DNA from: Bacteroidota bacterium
GTDB taxonomy: Bacteria; Bacteroidota; Ignavibacteria; UBA10030; UBA8401
Assembly (NCBI GenBank): GCA_041658205.1
Contig: JBBAAO010000002.1
Coordinates: 682,001 to 746,000 of the forward strand
Reading direction: 5' to 3'
DNA length: 64,000 bases
Shown: positions 36,367 through 44,177 of the stretch, one piece after another
How the letters are laid out: every line of letters starts with the position of its first letter
How positions within the stretch are numbered: the first letter of the stretch is position 1
The notes under the pieces: model-generated
The model's input: only the letters and a program-made list of their open reading frames with translations
What the model was told of the DNA's origin: nothing
Database searches by the model: none
Made by a program: the position numbers and the translations under genes

Positions 36367-37982
36367 TGTTGCACAAGAAACCTTATACCATAATATTCTG
36401 TCTGTGGATTGTATTGATTCTGTCGAATGTATTGGCGCAAGAGAAGATCCGTGCTTCCGTTTCATACATTTCTTCTTCGGTTGTGTACCTGGATGCTGGA
36501 CGTGATGCCGGATTTGCTGTAGGCGATACTGTGGAGATACAGAAGAACCAAAAGACGATCGCCACAGTTTTGATTACGGCTATTTCTCGGAAATCGTCAG
36601 CGGCACAAATACTCGCGAGCGATGGAATTATTGCCGTTGGTGATCAAGGATTAAGCAAAAAAATTATTTCTCTTCAACAACCTTCAACGGTAGTGGACAC
36701 CACTACTTCGAACGAGAGAGTGCAAACGACCGTTCGCACAACTCCCCAAAGTGCTCCCAGTGTTCAGACTGAAAATATTATTTCCGGAAGGGCTTCGTTA
36801 CAGTATTCCGGTATGTTGGCGGAAGATTCCCGATTTAATTTGAGTCAGCCCGCGCCGTTACTCCGTCTCAACGTTCGGAATCTTTACGGAACGGGAATGG
36901 AATTCTCCATGTATACGCGAACATATTATGATCTTTCAAATAGCTATCAGCGCTTTGGCGGATCATCCCGGTTTAAAACGCGACTGTATGAATTTCAATT
37001 GCAAAGGGATCTTCCCGATGCTCAATTTGGATATGGAATCGGCAGGATGACCTCGAGATATGTCGGCGGTATGGGAGTATTTGATGGTGTGCATTTATAT
37101 GCACGCGAAGGTGGTTTTACTGGCGGCGTTCTGTTTGGTGCAAATGTATTGGAGCAATCGATTGATGTCAATTCGGAAAATACCAAAGAAGCGTTGTTTC
37201 TTAATTACCGCGCCGGTAAAGACTTCTCTCAACATTATGACGGAACCGTTGCATATATCCGTCAGCAGGTGAAAGGGAAACTTGACAGAGAATTTATGTA
37301 CCTTCAACACTATGCTGCATTGAGTTCAAATTTTTCGATCTATGAAAGTTCAGAAATGGATTTGAATGATATCAACAACGGCGTGAAACGTTCTGCATTG
37401 AAACTTTCCAACACCTTTCTTTCTGTCAATTATTATCCTGTTCCATGGCTCTCTACAAATGTTGGATACGATGGAACCCGATCCATATACCTTTTTGAAA
37501 CAATGAAAACAATCTCGGACACACTGTTCGACAGGAACTTTATGCAGGGACTTCGTGCCAATGCAACAGTCCGTCTGCCATATTATATTTCGGTTTCGGC
37601 AGGGATAGTATACCGGACGAAAAAAGGAGATGCCAGAGATGCAAAAACATTTGACGGCGCAGTGCGCATGAGCGATATTCTCGGATCGGAAATAAGTGCG
37701 GGAGTGCGATATGCACGCATCGTTGGTGTCTATTCTGAAGGAAATAATGTCACATTTGACATTGACAGGACATTCTTCTATTCATTGACGGCCTCACTTC
37801 GTTATGACTATTATTCGTATAAGATTCTGACACTTCAACAAGATTATGTTACACAGACGGCGACGGCAAGTGTTAACTACAGGATATCGCGGATGTTTTA
37901 TTCGTCGCTTTCTGCGGACGGAGTATTCGATACAAACATGAATAGCGTACGTGTGTTCGCCGAAATAGGGATGAGATTTTAA
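36366..37982 (+). CDS. Outer-membrane beta-barrel protein of the cytochrome operon
   Basis: About 538 residues with a signal peptide (ends SNVLAQ). A small N-terminal beta domain (about 25-95: SSSVVYLDAGRDAGFAVGDT) resembles the SH3-like folds found in some secreted proteins. After a Ser/Thr-rich linker comes about 400 residues of alternating polar/aromatic strands. The protein ends in an aromatic residue (RVFAEIGMRF), the usual beta-barrel end signal. No CXXCH motif is present. Beside three multihaem cytochromes it fits the porin part of a porin-cytochrome conduit. It starts on TGATG and is followed after 1 nt by the Fe-S flavoprotein gene. Confidence 0.78.
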   Translation: MLHKKPYTIIFCLWIVLILSNVLAQEKIRASVSYISSSVVYLDAGRDAGFAVGDTVEIQKNQKTIATVLITAISRKSSAAQILASDGIIAVGDQGLSKKIISLQQPSTVVDTTTSNERVQTTVRTTPQSAPSVQTENIISGRASLQYSGMLAEDSRFNLSQPAPLLRLNVRNLYGTGMEFSMYTRTYYDLSNSYQRFGGSSRFKTRLYEFQLQRDLPDAQFGYGIGRMTSRYVGGMGVFDGVHLYAREGGFTGGVLFGANVLEQSIDVNSENTKEALFLNYRAGKDFSQHYDGTVAYIRQQVKGKLDREFMYLQHYAALSSNFSIYESSEMDLNDINNGVKRSALKLSNTFLSVNYYPVPWLSTNVGYDGTRSIYLFETMKTISDTLFDRNFMQGLRANATVRLPYYISVSAGIVYRTKKGDARDAKTFDGAVRMSDILGSEISAGVRYARIVGVYSEGNNVTFDIDRTFFYSLTASLRYDYYSYKILTLQQDYVTQTATASVNYRISRMFYSSLSADGVFDTNMNSVRVFAEIGMRF

Positions 37983-37983
37983 A

Positions 37984-39285
37984 ATGAATGAAACACTGAT
38001 CACCATTCTTATTACCGTTATTCTTATTTTTGCCACGGTTGTACCGTATGTACGGCGGTTCCGAAAGAAAGAGGAAAAAGCGCGCGAAAAATTTCACCGA
38101 ATGAAAATCTCCGGTCTTCACGAAGCGCTTACGATGCACCCGCATATAGATGTGATGCAATGTATCGGATGCGGTGTGTGCGTTCGTGCCTGTCCTGAAG
38201 GGGAGGTATTAGGTTTGATCGAAGGGAAAGCAACACTTATCCATGGTGCAAAATGTGTTGGTCATGGACTCTGTGCAGAAGCGTGTCCTGTTGGTGGTAT
38301 TGAATTATTGACAGCCAAACCGGGACGCAGCGCAGATTTGCCGATTCTCGCTGAAAATTTTGAAACGACTGTGAAGGGAATGTTTATCGTCGGTGAACTC
38401 GGTGGGATGGGTTTGATTAAGAATGCAATTTCCCAAGGGAAAAAAGTGATTGAACACATCGCAACACTTCCGGCGGCATCGCGTGATGATATGGTAGACG
38501 TGGCGATTATTGGTGCCGGTCCGTCTGGCTTAACCGCAGGGCTGACTGCACAAGAAAAAAATCTTCGCTATGTCATCCTTGAACAAGGTGATATTGGAGG
38601 AACTATTCTGCAATATCCAAGAGCAAAGGTAGTGATGACAAGTCCGGTTGAACTTCCATTGTGGGGGAAATTAAAGTTCACAGAAGCAAGTAAAGAACAA
38701 TTGCTCGAGTTGTGGAACGCAGTTATTGAGAAGACCAACTTAAAAGTTGCTATCAATGAAAAGGTAAAGGATATTCGTTCAGTGAATGGTGAATTTATTC
38801 TGACATCCACAACAAAGCAGATAACCGCACGGTATGTAGTTCTGGCACTTGGACGACGAGGAACTCCTCGGAAATTGGGTGTTCCGGGAGAAGAGCGTTC
38901 CAAAGTAACATATAGACTAATTGATGCTGCAACATATCGTGACGAACATGTTCTGATCGTTGGCGGCGGAGATTCAGCTATCGAAGCTGCGGTAGGATTA
39001 GCCTCGCAAAATAACAATACAGTGACATTATCCTATCGGAAGGAAGAATTTACCCGTATTAAAGAACGAAATAAAACTCATATCGATGACTTTGTTTCCC
39101 GTAAAAAAATTACGGTCATATTTAATTCGGATGTAAAAGAAATACGGGAAGATTCCGTACTTCTCCAGACACCGGGAGGAGAGCAAGAATTGAAGAATGC
39201 TCATGTATTTATTTTTGCCGGCGGAGAACTGCCAAATGAATTCCTTAAAAAGATAGGTATTCAAATGCACACTCAAGTAGTATAA
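37984..39285 (+). CDS. Membrane-anchored 4Fe-4S/FAD NAD(P)-dependent oxidoreductase
   Basis: 433 residues. One N-terminal membrane segment (about 5-22) is followed by a ferredoxin domain with two cluster motifs. The first is canonical (CIGCGVCVRACP). The second reads CVGHGLCAEACP, with His in place of the second Cys. A thioredoxin-reductase-like flavoprotein follows: FAD-binding GAGPSGL (about 178), NAD(P)-binding VGGGDSAIEAA (about 322) and the C-terminal FAD motif FAGGELP. It probably passes electrons between NAD(P)H and the cytochrome chain. It is the last gene of the seven-gene operon and begins 1 nt after the outer-membrane protein. Confidence 0.85.
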   Translation: MNETLITILITVILIFATVVPYVRRFRKKEEKAREKFHRMKISGLHEALTMHPHIDVMQCIGCGVCVRACPEGEVLGLIEGKATLIHGAKCVGHGLCAEACPVGGIELLTAKPGRSADLPILAENFETTVKGMFIVGELGGMGLIKNAISQGKKVIEHIATLPAASRDDMVDVAIIGAGPSGLTAGLTAQEKNLRYVILEQGDIGGTILQYPRAKVVMTSPVELPLWGKLKFTEASKEQLLELWNAVIEKTNLKVAINEKVKDIRSVNGEFILTSTTKQITARYVVLALGRRGTPRKLGVPGEERSKVTYRLIDAATYRDEHVLIVGGGDSAIEAAVGLASQNNNTVTLSYRKEEFTRIKERNKTHIDDFVSRKKITVIFNSDVKEIREDSVLLQTPGGEQELKNAHVFIFAGGELPNEFLKKIGIQMHTQVV

Positions 39286-39596
39286 ATTCCCTCGGTGATA
39301 ACTACACTTATCAAATTTTCAAAAACGCCGCTATCAGTTGTCTCAAAAACCCACAATCACTGCCATTGCGAGTCCCGATGTCATTATACTGGGACGAAGT
39401 AATCTCGATGTTATTCTTAATATTCTTTGATTGCTTCCTTTCCATATACTTCTACACGATGTTCTCGTTTAAAGTAACTTCAGAATATGCAATGACACAT
39501 GTTCGTTTGTGAAATTGTTTCCAATCACTTCTGAAAGAACGTTGCATAAGGTGCAGGAAAAAACTATTTTGAAGAAAGTTGTATGATAAATATTTT
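39286..39596. other. Spacer with a dispersed repeat
   Basis: No gene was seen. The stretch contains the dispersed repeat described at 39362-39410; the rest is AT-rich with no clear terminator or promoter. Confidence 0.45.
39362..39410. repeat. Dispersed intergenic repeat with GTCCC/GGGAC arms
   Basis: The core is cattgcgagtcccgatg, a short loop, then ctgggacgaagtaatctcg. GTCCC and GGGAC form a hairpin. A related copy with the same cccgatg core and inverted arms lies at 54444-54486. Confidence 0.55.
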
Positions 39597-40520
39597 ATGA
39601 ATCCACCATCTCAAAATCTTTCGGACAGCATTCTGAAAGCAGTCGCATATTTTGATCTTTTCAACTATCCGTTGACGAAAGAACAGATCTTCAATTATCT
39701 GCCGCAGAATTCAGTTTACCTTTCCGACGTTAAAAACGAGATAGAGACTCTCGTGAACGATAAAAAATTGCTGCGGGAGAGTTCGCTCGTTTTTTTGCCG
39801 GGTAAACAAGAGAACATCGTGCAAAATAGAATGGAAAATGAAGTCCGAGCAAAAAAAATGCTGAACATTGCACGGATGATTGCACGAGTGATAAAAATAT
39901 TGCCGTTTGTCAGAGGGGTGTTTATTACCGGATCACTCTCGAAGAATGTTGCAGATTCTTCAAGCGATATTGATTTTATGATTATCGCCGCTCCGGACCG
40001 CGTGTGGATATGCAGAACAATCTTGACGTCGTTCCGTAAGATTTTCTTGTTGGGCAGATCAAAATATTTTTGCACGAATTTTTATCTTTCTGAGAACCAT
40101 TATACACATCAAGAAAAAAATATTTATACCGCTGTTGAAGTTGCTACAACCAAAGTGATTTGGAATCAATCTGCTTATAGTGCCTATCAGCAGCAAAATG
40201 GTTGGATAAAAGAATATTTACCGAATATCGATATTGTTTCGGATGAAGAATTATTACTTTCCCCATCTCGTTCGATAATACAGAGATTCACGGAAATGAT
40301 ATTGAATATCCTCCCGCTTCACGCCATCAACATCAGATTAATGGAATTTCATAGAACCCACTGGCAAAAAATATTCCGTTCCGTCACAACAGATCAATTG
40401 AAATCTATGTTCATGATCTCTCCGGATGTGTCATCGGGCTGGCCTGAGAATTGTCAAGAAGCCATTCTGAAGGAATATCAAAAGAAGCTTACGTCATTAG
40501 GAATACAGGAATCGAAATGA
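39597..40520 (+). CDS. Nucleotidyltransferase-domain protein
   Basis: 307 residues. An N-terminal winged-helix-like segment (about 1-75) is followed by a minimal nucleotidyltransferase core. The core is FITGSLSKNVADSSSDIDFMII, matching the GS...SDxD pattern with metal-binding Asp residues (about 120-140). The C-terminal half is helical and unrecognised. Enzymes of this fold add nucleotides to proteins, RNA or small molecules. It shares an ATGA overlap with the radical SAM gene, so the two are translated together. I prefer ATG 39597 over TTG 39579. No toxin-antitoxin partner is seen. Confidence 0.75.
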   Translation: MNPPSQNLSDSILKAVAYFDLFNYPLTKEQIFNYLPQNSVYLSDVKNEIETLVNDKKLLRESSLVFLPGKQENIVQNRMENEVRAKKMLNIARMIARVIKILPFVRGVFITGSLSKNVADSSSDIDFMIIAAPDRVWICRTILTSFRKIFLLGRSKYFCTNFYLSENHYTHQEKNIYTAVEVATTKVIWNQSAYSAYQQQNGWIKEYLPNIDIVSDEELLLSPSRSIIQRFTEMILNILPLHAINIRLMEFHRTHWQKIFRSVTTDQLKSMFMISPDVSSGWPENCQEAILKEYQKKLTSLGIQESK

Positions 40521-41980
40521 CCGATGTTCTCTTAACGCATTCATACTTTCTGCATTTTGATCCGAAACAGTCAAAAGCACAGACGCCATATCCGCCGCTC
40601 GGGACGTTATATGCCGCAGGATACTTAACATCGAACAATATTACAGTCTCTTTATTTGATACAATGCTGGCCTCATCAGAAACGGAACTTCGGGATGCAC
40701 TACGGACAATTCAACCGAAGATCCTTGTGATTTACGACGATGATTTTAATTATCTGAATAAGATGTGTCTGACTCGGATGCGTGAAGCAGCATTCGTTAT
40801 GTCTGCGATTGCTAAGGAATTTAACATTCCCGTTTTTGTACATGGATCAGATGCTGCCGATCAGTCAGAACAATACTTGGATCACAATGCAGATGTGGTG
40901 ATTATTGGCGAAGGAGAACAGACGTTATTGGAAGTGGTCACTGCGTATTTAACAAACCAAAAATCTCGATTACACGCAATTCAGGGAATTGCTTTTGTAT
41001 CCTCCAATGGCATAATCAGGACTCAAAAACGTCCGGTGTCACGGAACCTTGATTCACTCCCTTTGCCCGCCTGGAATCTGATTGATATCCATCAATATCA
41101 AAATGTTTGGAAAAAACATCACGGTTATTTTTCCGTGAATATGGTAACAACGCGGGGATGTCCATATCACTGCAATTGGTGTGCAAAACCGATTTATGGA
41201 CAGGTATACAATTCTCGTTCGCCCGAAAATGTTGTCAACGAAATGCTCCATATACAATCAACGCTACATCCGGGTCATATTTGGTTTGCGGATGATATTT
41301 TTGGGCTGACGCCAGATTGGGTGCAGCAATTTTCTGTTCTTGTGAACGAACGTAATGTAAAAATACCATTTACCATCCAATCACGTGCCGATTTGTTGCT
41401 TCGCGATGATACCGTGGAAGCCTTGGCGCATGCTGGCTGTACCGAAGTTTGGATTGGAGCAGAATCCGGCTCTCAAAAGATTCTCGATGCAATGGAAAAA
41501 GGAATTACAGTTCAGCAAATTGCAGAATCTAGAAGATTATTAAAAAAACACGGGATTAACACCTCATTTTTTCTGCAATTCGGATACAGTGGCGAGTTAT
41601 TTGAAGATATCCAAGCTACTATAGCAATGGTGAAAAATCTTCTTCCAGACAACATTGGTATTTCGGTTTCGTATCCTCTTCCTGGTACAAAATTCTATGA
41701 AACGGTGAAGGCAAATATGGGAGAGAAAAAAAACTGGACTGATTCCGACGATCTTGCCATGATGTATCGCGGAACGTATTCGCCGCGCTATTATAGGATG
41801 CTTCATCGGTATGTTCACAAAATATTTCGGTACACTCAAGGTGTATCCTTCCTTAAAGAACTTCTATCCATGAAAAGTTCTTTTACAAAACAGAGGCTGA
41901 GAAGAATGATGTTGCTTGCCTATTACATCCCTTCGATATTAATAGACGGATTACGTTTACGCCAACTTTCAAAAACATGA
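40517..41980 (+). CDS. B12-binding radical SAM protein
   Basis: About 487 residues. The N-terminal cobalamin-binding-like domain (about 1-170) includes YPPLGTLYAAGYL and VIIGEGEQTLLEV. The radical SAM core follows, with the cluster motif CPYHCNWC (about 215), GAESGSQKILDAMEKG and a TIM-barrel end. No DxHxxG cobalamin motif is obvious, so B12 binding is uncertain. Members methylate or rearrange unactivated carbons in lipids, antibiotics and pigments. It sits between a nucleotidyltransferase and a SAM methyltransferase with ATGA overlaps on both sides. An earlier in-frame start at 40451 lies within the upstream gene. Confidence 0.85.
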   Translation: MTDVLLTHSYFLHFDPKQSKAQTPYPPLGTLYAAGYLTSNNITVSLFDTMLASSETELRDALRTIQPKILVIYDDDFNYLNKMCLTRMREAAFVMSAIAKEFNIPVFVHGSDAADQSEQYLDHNADVVIIGEGEQTLLEVVTAYLTNQKSRLHAIQGIAFVSSNGIIRTQKRPVSRNLDSLPLPAWNLIDIHQYQNVWKKHHGYFSVNMVTTRGCPYHCNWCAKPIYGQVYNSRSPENVVNEMLHIQSTLHPGHIWFADDIFGLTPDWVQQFSVLVNERNVKIPFTIQSRADLLLRDDTVEALAHAGCTEVWIGAESGSQKILDAMEKGITVQQIAESRRLLKKHGINTSFFLQFGYSGELFEDIQATIAMVKNLLPDNIGISVSYPLPGTKFYETVKANMGEKKNWTDSDDLAMMYRGTYSPRYYRMLHRYVHKIFRYTQGVSFLKELLSMKSSFTKQRLRRMMLLAYYIPSILIDGLRLRQLSKT

Positions 41981-42816
41981 CAACGCCAAATCCTCTCTTA
42001 TTCACTAAATCAAATGATAATGCGTCGCATGTCAATGCTGCGTTTTCTGCACAAGCGCCGTTGTTCGACAGTATTCAGAATAATAATATGATGCTGCAAT
42101 GGATGCGTTCTGTTGTACACAAACATGTTGAAGAATATTTACGACCGGGAGATACGATTCTCGACATTAATGCCGGGACAGGAATCGATGCTGTTCATTT
42201 TGCTCAGCAAGGTCATTCAGTCCATGCAATGGATATTGCCGATGGAATGGTGAATGAGATTAAAAGGAAAATCGAAATAAACAAATTGGAAAACCGCATT
42301 ACCACGGAAGTACGCTCTTTTACCGAAGCGGGAACGTTAGCTCCCAGAACGTTCGATCATATTTTCTCTAATTTTGGCGGATTGAATTGTGTTCAAGACC
42401 TTCATCCTGTGGCTGAACAGCTTTGCCAGATTGTAAAACCCAACGGGTTTTTAACGCTGGTAATTATGCCGCCAATTTGTCCGTGGGAACTTGCATACGT
42501 TTTTCAGGGGAACACTTCGATGGGATTGCGTCGTCTTCACAAAGGGGGAATCATAGCCCACATCGAAGGAGAATATTTTAGAACATATTATCATTCTGTA
42601 TCAAATGTAATTCGTAGTTTTGGAGATCGATTCATTGTTCTCAAAATTCGGGGAGTGGCGTCGTTTTCTCCTCCGCCGTACATGGAAAAATTCCCCCAAA
42701 AATATCCGCGGTTGTATTCGTTCCTTCAATCGTGCGACGAACGATTTTCAACCCTTGCGCCGTTCAATAGATGCGCAGATCAGTTTATTATCACCATGAA
42801 ATATCAAGAGAATTGA
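41977..42816 (+). CDS. Class I SAM-dependent methyltransferase
   Basis: 279 residues with a Rossmann methyltransferase core. The SAM-binding motif I is ILDINAGTGIDAVHFAQQG (about residues 58-76), followed by the acidic strand end AMDIADGMV and motif IV FSNFGGLNCV. There are no membrane segments. It is translationally coupled to the radical SAM gene (ATGA) and followed 7 nt later by a deaminase gene. The substrate is unknown, but the three coupled genes suggest tailoring of one molecule. Confidence 0.85.
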   Translation: MTTPNPLLFTKSNDNASHVNAAFSAQAPLFDSIQNNNMMLQWMRSVVHKHVEEYLRPGDTILDINAGTGIDAVHFAQQGHSVHAMDIADGMVNEIKRKIEINKLENRITTEVRSFTEAGTLAPRTFDHIFSNFGGLNCVQDLHPVAEQLCQIVKPNGFLTLVIMPPICPWELAYVFQGNTSMGLRRLHKGGIIAHIEGEYFRTYYHSVSNVIRSFGDRFIVLKIRGVASFSPPPYMEKFPQKYPRLYSFLQSCDERFSTLAPFNRCADQFIITMKYQEN

Positions 42817-42823
42817 TGGGCAT

Positions 42824-43300
42824 ATGAGATTCTCGTTGAAAAGGAAAATTGAAATTTCTCCAAACAATCTAGACCGCCTAATCGTATTGGCGAAAAAAGC
42901 GTTGGAAACGAATGACGTCCCAGTCGCTTCGATTCTATTATATGGAGAAGAAATCATTGGCGAAGGATATAATACGGTGTTTCGCAACAATGCGGCGGGG
43001 GAACATGCTGAGATTAATGCTGTTTCTGATGCATTATCGAAATTGGGACTTGAAAAATTTTCACGATTGGACCGTAACAGTCTTGTACTGATTTCCACAT
43101 TTGAGCCCTGTTTGATGTGCATCGGTATGTGTATAAATTACAATATTCGGAATGTCTATTATTTGCAAGAGAAAGATCAGCGCGATGTGGTAAAAGAGAG
43201 AAAATTGTTGATGAAATATTATTTCTTTCGCAAGCAGGTGTCACATCATGGTGAACAAATTGCACTATTCCAACTCCATCCCGATTATCCGAGGAGATGA
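42824..43300 (+). CDS. Cytidine/deoxycytidylate deaminase-family zinc enzyme
   Basis: 158 residues of the CDA/TadA fold. The zinc and catalytic motifs are GEHAEINAV (His and Glu) and EPCLMCIGMC (PCxxC). Family members deaminate cytosine, guanine or adenine in nucleosides or tRNA. The N-terminus (NDVPVASILLYGEEIIGEGYN) resembles the TadA/guanine-deaminase branch more than free cytidine deaminase. It begins 7 nt after the methyltransferase. Exact substrate unresolved. Confidence 0.82.
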   Translation: MRFSLKRKIEISPNNLDRLIVLAKKALETNDVPVASILLYGEEIIGEGYNTVFRNNAAGEHAEINAVSDALSKLGLEKFSRLDRNSLVLISTFEPCLMCIGMCINYNIRNVYYLQEKDQRDVVKERKLLMKYYFFRKQVSHHGEQIALFQLHPDYPRR

Positions 43301-43370
43301 ATTATATTTTACCAAACTCATCTTCCACACTATTAAAAATAGAATTTCTTTGTATATTTAGCCCATTAGT

Positions 43371-43763
43371 ATGTCAATCTCATTAAAGAAAAAAATATTT
43401 CTTGTCGGCGATCGAATTCTGATTGAGCCGGATAAAGGGCAAGAAAAAACCGCTCATGGTTTGTACCTTCCTCCCGGCGTAAAAGAGAAAGATAAAGTGC
43501 AGGCGGGCTATATCATCAAGATTGGTCCGGGATATCCTTTTATCAATCCAAATTATATGGATCAGGAATCGTGGTCCACGCCGAAAGATCCGGTAAAGTA
43601 TATTCCATTGCAAGCCGAAGAAGGGGATTACGCGTTGTTTCTTCGTGATACAGCAATCGAAATTGAATTCGAGGGGAAACAATATTTGATTGTGCAGCAA
43701 TCTCATCTATTAATGCTGATCCGGCCGGACACATTGGCGCAGCTGGGACTAAGTGAAGGTTAA
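43371..43763 (+). CDS. GroES-like co-chaperonin, divergent stand-alone copy
   Basis: 130 residues. The first half follows GroES closely (VGDRILIEPDKGQEKTAHGLYLP, then KDKVQAGYIIKIGPGYPF). An insert of about 30 residues (about 65-90, NYMDQESWSTPKDPVKYIPL) is not found in normal GroES (about 97 residues). The end LLMLIRPD replaces the usual DILAI. No groEL follows; instead there is a small hypothetical gene 6 nt away. It is probably a specialised or regulatory co-chaperonin homologue in addition to the main groESL operon elsewhere. Confidence 0.8.
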   Translation: MSISLKKKIFLVGDRILIEPDKGQEKTAHGLYLPPGVKEKDKVQAGYIIKIGPGYPFINPNYMDQESWSTPKDPVKYIPLQAEEGDYALFLRDTAIEIEFEGKQYLIVQQSHLLMLIRPDTLAQLGLSEG

Positions 43764-43769
43764 GAAAGC

Positions 43770-44033
43770 ATGAGTAGCGACATCCATATTTTTAGCGAAA
43801 AAAATCTTCACGCACAATTGCAAACTGCTCCTTTTACGAAAGGATTTTATACCGTTCAATTCTATACATCCGGCGGCTTATTGGCCAAGACGAAAACTGA
43901 GCTGCTTTCGGAATTCTATTTGTATCCATCCGGCGGAACGTTGCGCGATAGTAACTTTAATTTAGTCTTTTACGATTCACAGTTCGATACGTACCGCGGT
44001 TTTCAGCCGCCTCATTTGAGTAGAAAAGAATAA
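43770..44033 (+). CDS. Small hypothetical protein
   Basis: 87 residues, soluble, beta-rich and ending in a charged tail (PHLSRKE). It starts 6 nt after the GroES-like gene and so probably shares its transcript. No family is recognised. The segment GFYTVQFYTSGGLLAKTK is its most regular stretch. Confidence 0.6.
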   Translation: MSSDIHIFSEKNLHAQLQTAPFTKGFYTVQFYTSGGLLAKTKTELLSEFYLYPSGGTLRDSNFNLVFYDSQFDTYRGFQPPHLSRKE

Positions 44034-44177
44034 TTGATTCTGGATACGTGATATGAGATCATATTATCCAATCCGACCAAAAAGAACACACGAGCAAAAA
44101 GTAATCATCAAATTTTTCAAAAATTCAGGATCTAAATCCAGCACCCACTATCCAGAATCTAGCATTCATCATCACTT

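Noticed and set aside
44034..44177. Cluster of CTGGAT-like words (ggatctaaatccag, tatccagaatc) before the hybrid kinase
   Set aside because: Short, irregular and possibly chance; no clear period or hairpin with good pairing.
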